A DNA stretch of 64,000 nt from Hymenobacter sp. BT188. Its GTDB lineage: Bacteria; Bacteroidota; Bacteroidia; Cytophagales; Hymenobacteraceae. The stretch covers positions 248,001-312,000 of the forward strand of contig NZ_JACSCW010000004.1 in assembly GCF_014333585.1 (NCBI RefSeq). The letters run 5' to 3'. This document shows positions 42,486 to 51,491 of the stretch, piece after piece (position 1 is the stretch's first letter; every line of letters starts with the position of its first letter). Below the pieces are notes generated by a model. It made no database searches. It had not been told where the DNA came from and saw nothing but the letters and a program-made list of their open reading frames with translations. A program made the translations under genes and the position numbers.

Positions 42486-45400
42486 TTAAAAATTGAAGTT
42501 CAGTGACATGATATAGGAGCGCGTGCTGGGGTTATTGAAATAGTCCAGACCGCGACCGTTGGATACACCCGTTAGGTTAGTTTCAGGGTCTACGCCTGTG
42601 TAGTCAGTCCACAAAGCCAGGTTACGCCCCGTCAGCGACACGTCTACCGATTGCAGCTTAGCGCGCTCTGTTAGCCAAGGAAGTTTCAGACTATAAGCCA
42701 GCGTGATTTCGCGCAAGCGGGTATAGCTCACATTCTCGATAAACTGCTCGGCCGGACCGGTAAAGCCATTACCCAAGCCATTCCGATACCACTGCTCGTC
42801 GGCCACTACCGGTCCGGCCCCAAAATCGGTGACTGACCCGCGGAAGGTGTAGGTGCCATCGGCGTTGGGCTGGTAGCGCTGCGCTACCGTCTGGCTATTC
42901 CACAGGCGTAACGTGGCCGCATCGGCCGCCGATACTGTCGTTTCAACTTCCGTGTCTTTGGCGGTGCCGTAGGAGTAGAGTGCGCCTTTGGTCCCATTCC
43001 ACACGTCTAGGTTGTCGACGTGGTCGAACAGTACATTCAGCGATAAGCCTTTGTAGCTAAAGGTGTTGCTTAGTCCCCCTCGCCACCGGGGGTTAGGGTC
43101 GCCAATAATGCCCTCGGTAGCAGCCTGAATTGGGAAACCATTCGTGTCGAATACCAAGCTGCCCGTTTCGGAATTGCGCTCCCAGCGGCTGCCCCACAAA
43201 GCTCCCATTTGGTAGCCCCGCACAGCCCGCGACGAAGTGCCCGTAAAGCCATTCAGGAAGATAGACTCCGCGCCCGACAGGTCTGTTACCTCATTGCGGT
43301 TGAAAGAGTAGTTAGGCGCAATATTCCACACAAAGCCATCGGTCTGATTGATAACATCAGCGCCGAGACTTATTTCCAGGCCTTTATTTTCGATTTCGGC
43401 CGCGTTGGCGCTGGTGGATACAAAGCCCGTGGTGGCCGCCACCGGCACCGTCAGAATAGCGTCCTTGGTGCGGTTGGTGTAGCCCGTAATGCTGAAATTG
43501 ATACGGTCTTGCCAAAAGCGGAGGTCCAAGCCGCCTTCCAACTCTGTTTTGCGCTCGGGCTTGATTTCAGGGTTGCCCTGCACGTTGGAGCGCACGAAGC
43601 CTCCGCCGTAGTTGGCCGCATCCAGGGTGGTACCCCATCCATCGGCAATGATGTTAGCATCACCTGGGACGTAGTAGGTGCGGGTGAGATAGGGGGTAGG
43701 CTGCACACCCACCGATCCGTAAGCCAAGCGAGCTTTACCGAAGCTCAATACTTTATTCTCGGCGAAGGGTGCCAGCTTGGTGAACTGCCAGGCGAGCGTA
43801 CCAGCCGGAAAGAAAAACGTGCTGCTGGTTTCGGGGCCAAACGTGGAGGCGGTTTCGGCCCGGCCTGTACCCGTGAGGTAGAGCTGGTTGAAGAAAGCCA
43901 AATCTACTTGCGCGTAGGCGGCCGCCGTACGCTGCTCCAGCACAAGGTTGAAGGGTTGGCGGCTGTCGGCGAGCGTGTTGTCCAGTTGAGGCGGCGAGAA
44001 GGGGTTGATGAAGTTAGTTGCGTTGGCGCCGACCTGCTCGCCCCGACGGATGTTAAAATTGGCCCCCACCAATAAAGTGCCTCCCAGACTCTCGGTGAAA
44101 TCATGAGTGGCCCGCGCAATCAGGTCGTTGTTGATCTGCGTCTCCTGAATCGTTGATTGCCCAATTTGCCCCGTAGGCGACTGCCCCGCCCCAATCGGAT
44201 ACACCGAGGAGCGCCGGTCAGTATAAGTGTCGACGCCCGTACGGTTGATTATATTAAGCCAGTTCGTAGCATCATACGTCAGCTCCAAGGCACCAATAAG
44301 CCGCTGCACCCGCGTCTGGTCGCGCACTTCATCAATGGTCCAGAAGGGATTGTCAAACCCAGGGTTATTGCTGTTGCCCAGTTGGTTACGATACGAGGAT
44401 TGCCGCCGAAGAAAGATGTTGCCCTGCGGATCGGTAAAGTCACCTATATAATAGGCATTATTGAAGTCGGCGGGGCTACGAAGGCCCCCCAGGAAGATGC
44501 TGCTGCCACTGGAGCCCTGCTGCACCCTGTTGGAAAACGTGCGCGCATACGTGGCGTTTATACCTGCCCGGAACTTGGTGGCCAGCTGCCGATCTACGTT
44601 TACCCGGAAGGTAGTGCGGTCGTTGTCGCTGTTGTTGCGCGCGATGCCCTCGGTGTGGGTGTTGCCAAGGCTGATGTAGAAGTTGCTGCGCTGGTCGCCA
44701 CCGCTGAGCGTGGCAATATTATCCCAGGTATAGCCTCGCCCAAACACCTCGTCGCTGTGGTCGTAGGTGTCGCGGCTGTTCTTGCCACCATGAGGGTTAG
44801 CAGCAGTACCGGCCGGAATAGCGAAGCGCTGCGTTCCATCGGCGAAGGTGATAAAACCTTGGTACCCAGGCGCACCGGGCGTCGTGATAGTGGCATCGGG
44901 GCCACCAGAGCGGTCGGCAATACGGTCGCCCCAGCTGCGGGCATTGCCTTGGGCAAACAAGCCGTTGAGGCCCTGTCCGTAGCGCTGCTGAAGCTCAGGC
45001 ACCTGGTTTATCTCATCGATGCCATAGGTGGTGCGGTAAGAGAGGTTGAGTTTGTCGGCATTGCGGCCTTTTTTGGTGGTAATCACCAACACGCCATTTG
45101 CGGCCCGCGTACCCCAGAGCGCCGCGGCTGCAGCCCCGCGCAATACTTCCATAGAAGCAATATCGTCGGGGTTGATGTCATTGAGGCGCGACTGCTGCAC
45201 GACACCGGCTATCTGGTTGGAGGCGGCCCCGCCACCGCTGGCCACAATGCCCCCGGCGGTGCCGGGGGTGTTTTCGCCCACCGACGTGTTGGAAATTGGA
45301 ATTCCATCCACCACAATCAGGGGCTGCAAATTGCCCGTAATGGTGCTGGCACCCCGAATCTGAATATTAGCGCTGGCACCGGGGTCGCCGGTAGAGCGGG

Positions 45401-45857
45401 TGATAAGCACACCCGGCGCCTTGCCCGAAAGAGCCGTGATCGGGCTGGTTTCGCCAGAGCGTACTAGCGCTTGCCCCTGCACCGTGGATTGGGCCGTACC
45501 TAGCCGGTCACGGCTGGTTTCCAGGCCCAGGGCTGTTACGACTACTTCACCCAATTCCCGGGTTGAGGCTTCCAGGGCCACATTGATAGTACCTGAATCA
45601 GTGATGGGCCGCTCTACGCTGGTATAGCCTATAAAGCTAAACGTAAGCGTAGTAGCCGAAGCTGGCACCGACAAGGAATACGCACCTTCCGGATCGGTGG
45701 AAGCTCCTAACGTAGTACCCTTGACAAGCACTGTTACGCCCGGCAGGCCTTTGCCCGTGGCCCGGTCCGTTACTTGCCCCTGTAGCGTTCGATCTTGGGC
45801 CATCGCCAAGCGAAAAGTGGCCAAGATCATTAAGGTTAACAATAAGAGTTTTTTCAT
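42486..45857 (-). CDS. SusC/RagA-family TonB-dependent transporter (orphan locus)
   Basis: Outer-membrane importer of 1123 residues. It has a cleavable signal (ending RLAMA), a CarboxypepD_reg-like domain (RTLQGQVTDRATGKGLPGVT), the motif GEVVVTALGLETSRDRLGTA before the plug, IQIRGASTITGNLQPLIVVDG, MEVLRGAAAAALWGTRAANG in the plug and a barrel ending RSYIMSLNFNF. The partner SusD gene follows 114 bp downstream. The upstream gap contains no LacI-type operator of the kind found at the sugar loci. Confidence 0.95.
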   Translation of the reverse strand: MKKLLLLTLMILATFRLAMAQDRTLQGQVTDRATGKGLPGVTVLVKGTTLGASTDPEGAYSLSVPASATTLTFSFIGYTSVERPITDSGTINVALEASTRELGEVVVTALGLETSRDRLGTAQSTVQGQALVRSGETSPITALSGKAPGVLITRSTGDPGASANIQIRGASTITGNLQPLIVVDGIPISNTSVGENTPGTAGGIVASGGGAASNQIAGVVQQSRLNDINPDDIASMEVLRGAAAAALWGTRAANGVLVITTKKGRNADKLNLSYRTTYGIDEINQVPELQQRYGQGLNGLFAQGNARSWGDRIADRSGGPDATITTPGAPGYQGFITFADGTQRFAIPAGTAANPHGGKNSRDTYDHSDEVFGRGYTWDNIATLSGGDQRSNFYISLGNTHTEGIARNNSDNDRTTFRVNVDRQLATKFRAGINATYARTFSNRVQQGSSGSSIFLGGLRSPADFNNAYYIGDFTDPQGNIFLRRQSSYRNQLGNSNNPGFDNPFWTIDEVRDQTRVQRLIGALELTYDATNWLNIINRTGVDTYTDRRSSVYPIGAGQSPTGQIGQSTIQETQINNDLIARATHDFTESLGGTLLVGANFNIRRGEQVGANATNFINPFSPPQLDNTLADSRQPFNLVLEQRTAAAYAQVDLAFFNQLYLTGTGRAETASTFGPETSSTFFFPAGTLAWQFTKLAPFAENKVLSFGKARLAYGSVGVQPTPYLTRTYYVPGDANIIADGWGTTLDAANYGGGFVRSNVQGNPEIKPERKTELEGGLDLRFWQDRINFSITGYTNRTKDAILTVPVAATTGFVSTSANAAEIENKGLEISLGADVINQTDGFVWNIAPNYSFNRNEVTDLSGAESIFLNGFTGTSSRAVRGYQMGALWGSRWERNSETGSLVFDTNGFPIQAATEGIIGDPNPRWRGGLSNTFSYKGLSLNVLFDHVDNLDVWNGTKGALYSYGTAKDTEVETTVSAADAATLRLWNSQTVAQRYQPNADGTYTFRGSVTDFGAGPVVADEQWYRNGLGNGFTGPAEQFIENVSYTRLREITLAYSLKLPWLTERAKLQSVDVSLTGRNLALWTDYTGVDPETNLTGVSNGRGLDYFNNPSTRSYIMSLNFNF

Positions 45858-46229
45858 ATCTAAGTTTCTGGTTTAAGGATGAGGTGTGGAACGTGCATAG
45901 GGTATGGGGCAAGAAGTGGAAACGGTTGAGCTTATATTTGATAATCAGATTGTTGTAGAATGAATGCCCCCAGTTAGTTTAGCTATGAGCCGGAGCAGCA
46001 TCAAGTATAATTCTCTGAAATGAGTGTTTTAGATAATGTATTGATGAGCCTCTATTATGTTTAAAATTGTATTATTATAATGGTGTTGCTGTGTATAGTG
46101 TGGTTTTTAACCTTGAAATTGTAGACACGATACTCCAGGCCCGCTGTTTACAGCAGGTAATAATTACTCTGAAGTGAAGGATGGAGTAAGTAGGCTGACT
46201 TCGCCTCCGAGGCAGTGTAAGCCTATACT
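45858..46229. other. AT-rich intergenic region upstream of the orphan SusC gene
   Basis: Between the SusC gene start and the end of the DUF2279 gene, both on the minus strand. It must carry the SusC promoter, and TATACTTG on the minus strand near 46000 is one mismatch from TAnnTTTG. No coding sequence, hairpin or operator-like palindrome is convincing. Confidence 0.5.
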
Positions 46230-47207
46230 TTAGTAGTAGAGCCCGTGCAGGACGAAACCTCGTCGGGAGTTATATTCTAAAGCGGGGGCGGGCAGGTGAA
46301 AAATACTGGCCACGTAAAACACACGCTTCAGAAATTTGCTGCGCGTAGGAATGCGCATCAGGTTTACATCGAAGCTCAGATAGTACTGACGATAATCGTT
46401 GAGGCCCAAAACGGCGTTAGCAGCGGGGTCATTGTACACCATTTGCTGCGCGCCGTAGCCTACGGCCGGTTGAAGCCACTTTGGCCACTTACTTTCCTGC
46501 GGCAGCCAAGCTGCCACGTCGGCGCAAAGCCAGTAGGTGTGGCCGTTATAGTCCTTTAGGTGCTGCTCGGCTAAAGTTTTGCCCAATACATTGGGCCGGA
46601 GTGCTGCATAGCGGGTAGTACGGAAAGAGTATTTAGGCATTATGCGAACTTCATTCCATGCCAGCTGCTGAGCAATAAGCCCGGCCGAACCCAGAAAATT
46701 GGCCCCCAAATCATAAGCTGAAGCGCCATAAGCGGGGTCGCGGCCATCGAGCAGCTCTAGGGGGCTTTGGAGCAAGAAACCCACGAAGCCGCCATACCAA
46801 AGCGCCTTACGGTCGGGCACGCCGGCCCAGCGCAGCATATCCACCGCCCCGCGGCTTTCGTGAAAAGCCCCCCAGAAGTGCCCGGCCTTGTCCAGCTGCT
46901 TCCACTCGCGGCTATCATCGAACCAATGAAAGGAAGTACGCTCGCCAGTGTACCAGCTTTTGCTCAAACTATACACGAGGCCTGTATAACTCAGTGCGAG
47001 TCCGCCCGCTAAGATGGGAAGCCGGTGGCTTATTCGGGCCGTATCGGCAGGTAGATTTGGGCGATGTAATAGGGGAGCAGTAGGCGCAACTAAAGCCGTA
47101 TCAATATTGCTTTGCGCTTGACAAATGACTGGTATTAACCAGTTTATTGCCAGAAGTGGCACTAAGCACCACCGGACTTTTATGGAAAAATGAAAGAAGA
47201 ACGTCAT
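46230..47207 (-). CDS. DUF2279 (YfiM-like) protein, exported
   Basis: From ATG 47207 the 325-residue protein has an N-terminal signal (VPLLAINWLIPVICQA) and a DUF2279-like core: FHWFDDSREWKQLDKAGHFWGAF, GFLLQSPLELLDGRDPAYGASAYDLGANFLGS. The function of the family is unknown; members are predicted envelope proteins with short hydrophobic helices. It is divergent from the amylase gene. Confidence 0.82.
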   Translation of the reverse strand: MTFFFHFSIKVRWCLVPLLAINWLIPVICQAQSNIDTALVAPTAPLLHRPNLPADTARISHRLPILAGGLALSYTGLVYSLSKSWYTGERTSFHWFDDSREWKQLDKAGHFWGAFHESRGAVDMLRWAGVPDRKALWYGGFVGFLLQSPLELLDGRDPAYGASAYDLGANFLGSAGLIAQQLAWNEVRIMPKYSFRTTRYAALRPNVLGKTLAEQHLKDYNGHTYWLCADVAAWLPQESKWPKWLQPAVGYGAQQMVYNDPAANAVLGLNDYRQYYLSFDVNLMRIPTRSKFLKRVFYVASIFHLPAPALEYNSRRGFVLHGLYY

Positions 47208-47386
47208 GCGGAAGCTGATGACCTCTGGGGTCGGAACAATCAAAGCTACAAACAAATGGACGCGCTTTGGGGCTAAGCTAAACAGTTCGTTATGTACCTT
47301 TATTCTTCTTGCTTACGAACGCTAAATGAAACGAGGCATTGCGCTTTATTCAGCCCTACCTACTTCCCACCATTAATCCATTTTTA

Positions 47387-50251
47387 ATGAAAACACTTCG
47401 ACTTTTATTTAGCCTGTTTGTGCTACTGACGGGACTTCCCGCGGCGTACGGACAGGTTACAACTCAGCCAGCCGTTTTTCTGGCTTCTGAATCCGTTACG
47501 ATCACCTTCAATGCTACGCAGGGCAACGGTGAACTAGCCAATTTCACAGGTGACGTGTATATCTGGACCGGCGTTATTACCAGCGGACCTACCGGCTCTA
47601 CCTGGACCAACGTCAAAAGCCCCGCTTTCAACCAGCCTGACGCGGCGGCTAAAATGACGCGCTCGGCTACCAATTCCAATATTTACACCATTACTTTCAC
47701 GCCGAATACCTTTTACCCCATCACGCCCGGCACTACGATTTATCGGCTGGGGATGATTTTTAAGAACGCTGATGGCAGTAAAGTAGGTCGTGGACCTAGT
47801 GGCGACATTTTCATCGATGTAGCTCAGGATCGGTTTAATCTGCGCTTTACGGCTCCAACCGGGCCGGGCAGCAATTTCTTCGTGCTGAATACGCCGACTA
47901 CCGTGACGGGCAACTCGATAGCGCCAGCCACGCTGGCTTTGTTCTTGAATGGTGTGCAGTTGGGTGCTTCCGAACCAAATGCGACCACCATCACCAGAAC
48001 GGTGACGCTGACCGCGCCGGGGGCCAATACTATTCGCCTCACCGCTACGGACGCTAATGGTACAGCCGAAACACTGCTGACCGCGCAAAGCCGCGAAGCT
48101 GTTGCCGTGGCGCAATTGCCGGTAGGGGCCAAAAAAGATGGCGTAACGTACTTGAATGGTGGCTCATCCGCGATATTAAGTCTAACGGCTCCAAATAAGC
48201 AGTTTGTTTACGCCATTGGTGACTTCAACGACTGGCAGCCCACCACAGCGTCGGCCATGAAACGGACGCCCGTTAGTGCTTCCGACAACGCGCCCGATAA
48301 CAGCAGCACTGGCCGCTGGTGGATACAACTCGATAACCTCACGCCCGGCCGCGAATACACGTATCAGTATCTGGTAGATGGTGCCCTGCGTATTGCTGAC
48401 CCATACACGCAAAAAGTACTCGACCCGAACAACGACCAGACGATTCCGGCAGTCACGTATCCTGCGGCTTTGTTGCAGTACCCGACCGGTAAAACCACCG
48501 GCATCGTCTCTACTTTTCAGTCAGGGCAGGCAGAGTACCAGTGGCAGGTTGCGAACTTTCAGAAGCCGAAGCGCACGGACTTGGTAGTGTATGAGCTGCT
48601 GGTGCGCGACTTCATTGCTCGCCACGATTACAAAACGCTTACGGATACGCTTAGCTACCTGCAACGTCTCGGCGTAAACGCCATTGAGCTAATGCCCATC
48701 AATGAGTTTGAAGGCAACGAAAGCTGGGGCTACAATCCGTCCTTCTACTTTACTCCCGACAAATACTATGGCACCAAGGATGATCTAAAGCGCTTCGTGG
48801 ACGAGTGCCACAAACGTGGCATGGCCGTCATCATCGATATGGTGCTCAACCACTCTTTCGGGCAGTCGCCGATGGTGCAGATGTATTTCGAAAATGGTGC
48901 GCCCACCGCACAAAGCCCGTGGTTTAACCGTGCAGCTACACACCCTTTTAACGTAGGCTACGACTTCAACCACGAAAGCCCATTCACCAAATACTTTGTG
49001 GAACGGGTAAACGAGTTCTGGTTACAGGAATACCATATCGATGGTTACCGCTACGATTTGTCGAAGGGCTTTACCCAACGTAACAACCCTAATGATGTAG
49101 GAGCTTGGGGCCGCCGCGACGATTCACGTATTGCTATCTGGAAAAATATCTACGATCAAATTCGCGCCATTGACCCCAACGTGTACTGCATTTTGGAGCA
49201 CCTGAGCGACAATGATGAAGAGAAGATATTGGCTGACTATGGCATGATGCTATGGGGAAATCAGAACGGCAGCTATGCCAACGCCGTACGTGGCCAAAGC
49301 AGTGGCACCGACTTTAGTGGTGGCTACTACGCCAACAGGGGCTGGCAGCAGCCAAACCTCATTACTTACATGGAAAGCCACGATGAGGAACGCCTGATGG
49401 TGCGTGCGGTTAATGAAGGTAACCAAAGCGGTGCCGCTCCCGGGTACAACGTGCGCGACGTGAATACCGCCCTGAGCCGTATGGGCCAGGCGGCGGCTTT
49501 CTTTTTTACCGTTCCCGGCCCGAAGATGGTGTGGCAATTTGGCGAGCTTGGCTACGACGTCGGTATCAACTTCAATGGGCGCGTTGGCAACAAGCCCATT
49601 CGGTGGGAATATCAGCAGGACCCGGCCCGTCGCAACTTGTACAATGTGTACCGCAGCTTAATCGAGTTGAAGAAAACGCAGTCGGTATTTGAAAGCCCCG
49701 CAACCTACACGCAAAGCTTGAGTGGAACCACCAAAAGCATTCGCTTGGCAAACGCCGACTTAAGCGTGACTATTATCGGCAATTTTGATGTCGTGTCGCG
49801 CACTGTTGCGCCCGGCTTCCAGAGCGCTGGCACTTGGTACAACTACCTCTCCGATGCTACCCTAACCGTAAGCGCCGCAGAGTTGAACACACCCATCACG
49901 CTGGCGCCGGGCGAGTACCGCGTTTATACATCGCAGAAAGTGAACCGGCCACAGGGCGTGGTGCTATCGGCCAAGCGTAAGCAGGATGTGGTGCTAAACT
50001 TGACGGCTGCCCCCAATCCGGCCGCGGCTACCGCTACTCTTCGCTACGAATTGAAGACAGCTGCCCCGGTTGCAGTAACCATTACTAACCTGCTCGGCGC
50101 CACGGTGCGCACGCTGCCAGCTACGCCACGCCAGGCTGTTGGGTCCCACGAGCTGCCGGTGTCGGTGGCTGGCCTAGCAAACGGCGTGTACTTGGTACGT
50201 TTAAGCACCGGTGAGCAAATTCAAACCACAAGGCTGGTTGTTCAACATTAA
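47387..50251 (+). CDS. Secreted GH13 alpha-amylase-family enzyme with T9SS tail
   Basis: Predicted to cut starch-like alpha-glucans at or outside the cell surface. From ATG 47387 it has 954 residues: signal peptide (ends AAYG), an N-terminal beta-domain, a CBM48-like domain (about 255-365, VYAIGDFNDWQP), the GH13 barrel (about 395-750) and a C-terminal T9SS type A domain (from about 875, LTAAPNPAAATATLRYEL to LVVQH). Catalytic residues: nucleophile D557 in GYRYDLSKG, acid/base E604 in CILEHLSDN and D666 in MESHDEER; AVIIDMVLNHSFGQSP is the first conserved region. The SusCDE genes nearby support a starch role. Confidence 0.92.
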   Translation: MKTLRLLFSLFVLLTGLPAAYGQVTTQPAVFLASESVTITFNATQGNGELANFTGDVYIWTGVITSGPTGSTWTNVKSPAFNQPDAAAKMTRSATNSNIYTITFTPNTFYPITPGTTIYRLGMIFKNADGSKVGRGPSGDIFIDVAQDRFNLRFTAPTGPGSNFFVLNTPTTVTGNSIAPATLALFLNGVQLGASEPNATTITRTVTLTAPGANTIRLTATDANGTAETLLTAQSREAVAVAQLPVGAKKDGVTYLNGGSSAILSLTAPNKQFVYAIGDFNDWQPTTASAMKRTPVSASDNAPDNSSTGRWWIQLDNLTPGREYTYQYLVDGALRIADPYTQKVLDPNNDQTIPAVTYPAALLQYPTGKTTGIVSTFQSGQAEYQWQVANFQKPKRTDLVVYELLVRDFIARHDYKTLTDTLSYLQRLGVNAIELMPINEFEGNESWGYNPSFYFTPDKYYGTKDDLKRFVDECHKRGMAVIIDMVLNHSFGQSPMVQMYFENGAPTAQSPWFNRAATHPFNVGYDFNHESPFTKYFVERVNEFWLQEYHIDGYRYDLSKGFTQRNNPNDVGAWGRRDDSRIAIWKNIYDQIRAIDPNVYCILEHLSDNDEEKILADYGMMLWGNQNGSYANAVRGQSSGTDFSGGYYANRGWQQPNLITYMESHDEERLMVRAVNEGNQSGAAPGYNVRDVNTALSRMGQAAAFFFTVPGPKMVWQFGELGYDVGINFNGRVGNKPIRWEYQQDPARRNLYNVYRSLIELKKTQSVFESPATYTQSLSGTTKSIRLANADLSVTIIGNFDVVSRTVAPGFQSAGTWYNYLSDATLTVSAAELNTPITLAPGEYRVYTSQKVNRPQGVVLSAKRKQDVVLNLTAAPNPAAATATLRYELKTAAPVAVTITNLLGATVRTLPATPRQAVGSHELPVSVAGLANGVYLVRLSTGEQIQTTRLVVQH

Positions 50252-50266
50252 AAAAGCCCCCTAGCG

Positions 50267-50310
50267 AACAAAAAAGAGCGACCCTGCCGGCAGGGTCGCT
50301 CTTTTTTGTT
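50267..50310. terminator. Bidirectional terminator after the amylase gene
   Basis: Perfect 20 bp arms 50267-50286 and 50291-50310 (GAGCGACCCTG / CAGGGTCGCTC) with CCGG loop and A6/T6 blocks. Confidence 0.92.
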
Positions 50311-50362
50311 GGTAGCAAGTTTGGAAAGCGAGGACAGCGCCCTGACCTGCCAAATGCGTATT

Positions 50363-51220
50363 CTATTTCTGTTTTTTGGTAAGGATGGTGTGATAATCTA
50401 CTAAGTCATCTATTGGGGAGCGGATGATTTTGCCCACTTCCATATCGTGGCTTTTGGCCACCTGAATCAGCGCGTCGCGGAAGTTGTAGCCTACTGAGCC
50501 GATGCAGTTGAAGGTGTAATTCTGATAGTTAGGGTACTTGGTTACTAGGTTGTCGAAGAAAGCCTTGAAGCCGTCCAACACTATTTCGCGGCAGTAGCTT
50601 ACGTTGTTGTGGTCGTAGGCGTACTTGGCGAAGCTGGCCAGGAAGCGGTTAGGTAAAGGCTGATTGTAGAGCCGATCTAGGATCTCGTCGCGGGTAAGGC
50701 CATACGTTTCGCGGAAGTTTTCCTGTAAGCCATCGGGTAGGAAGCCGCGTAGGTAGTCGCGGAGCAGCCGCTTTCCAATGAAAGAGCCGCTGCCTTCATC
50801 ACCCAGAAAATACCCGAGCGAGTCGACATTCATTGCTACGTTCTTGCCATCATAGATGCAGGAATTGGTGCCCGTGCCCAGAATGGCCGCAAAGCCAGGC
50901 TTTGTGCCCAGCAGCGCCCGTGCGGCAGCCAGCAAATCATGATCAACTACTACTTCCGCATTCGTAAATACCGCCCGCATAGCGGCGGCTACTATCTCCG
51001 CTTTTTTGGCCGACGAAATGCCAGCGCCGTAGTAGTGCACTTCCTCAATTTTGTCCAACTCCAGCGTGTCGGGCAGGTTTTTTTGCAGGGAGGCTTGAAT
51101 ACCCGCCGTACCAATGAAATCGGGGTTGTAGCCCTCGGTATTGAAGTTGATACGCGTACCCGCGTCGTCAATGAGGCACCAGTTCGTTTTGGTGGAGCCG
51201 CCGTCGGCAATAATGATCAT
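50363..51220 (-). CDS. BadF/BadG-type sugar kinase (N-acetylglucosamine kinase-like)
   Basis: ASKHA-fold kinase of 285 residues. Phosphate-binding loops are ADGGSTKTNWCL at 5-16 and AILGTGTNSC near 107-116; YFLGDEGSGSFIGKRLLRDYL is typical of the BadF/GlcNAc kinase family. Likely phosphorylates GlcNAc or glucosamine in the cytoplasm. It sits between strong terminators, so it is its own unit despite lying inside the starch locus. Substrate is inferred from family only. Confidence 0.83.
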   Translation of the reverse strand: MIIIADGGSTKTNWCLIDDAGTRINFNTEGYNPDFIGTAGIQASLQKNLPDTLELDKIEEVHYYGAGISSAKKAEIVAAAMRAVFTNAEVVVDHDLLAAARALLGTKPGFAAILGTGTNSCIYDGKNVAMNVDSLGYFLGDEGSGSFIGKRLLRDYLRGFLPDGLQENFRETYGLTRDEILDRLYNQPLPNRFLASFAKYAYDHNNVSYCREIVLDGFKAFFDNLVTKYPNYQNYTFNCIGSVGYNFRDALIQVAKSHDMEVGKIIRSPIDDLVDYHTILTKKQK

Positions 51221-51340
51221 AGGAGAAGTGGTAGGAGAACAGATGGGAAGATCAGAAAAGGAGCCGGCTACCGTCGAAATGCCCGTAGCAGCAGAAGCGA
51301 AGCACGGAAAAGAATCTGGTAGATGAAAGCTTTACGCTTG

Positions 51341-51392
51341 AATAGCATACTGGGGGGCTTTTTTTAGAGAAAAAGCCCCCCAGTATGCTATT
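51341..51392. terminator. Palindromic terminator-like element built on the GGGGGGC motif
   Basis: Perfect 22 bp arms 51341-51362 and 51371-51392, each with GCATACTGGGGGGCTTTT or its complement; 8 nt loop. It resembles the one at 23299-23346. It lies upstream of the sugar kinase gene and downstream of the SusE gene, so it may end the SusCDE transcript together with the next hairpin. Confidence 0.85.
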
Positions 51393-51432
51393 CTCTGGCA
51401 CTAGGTTATATACTGTAACAAAGAAACGGGAA

Positions 51433-51469
51433 AACAAGAAGGCCACCGCATTGCGGTGGCCTTCTTGTT
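51433..51469. terminator. Terminator after the SusE gene
   Basis: Perfect 18 bp arms 51433-51450 and 51452-51469 (GAAGGCCACCGCA / TGCGGTGGCCTTC), just after the SusE stop codon on the minus strand. The flanks are only AACAA/TTGTT, so the U tract is weak. Confidence 0.8.
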
Positions 51470-51491
51470 AAGCGAGAATGAGACTATATGA

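Noticed and set aside
44157..45467. 436-codon plus-strand open frame inside the SusC gene
   Set aside because: Antisense shadow of a clear SusC/RagA gene; the composition is what the opposite strand of GC-rich coding DNA gives. The shorter frames at 43209-44075, 23535-24431, 29432-30109 and 32069-32965 are rejected for the same reason.
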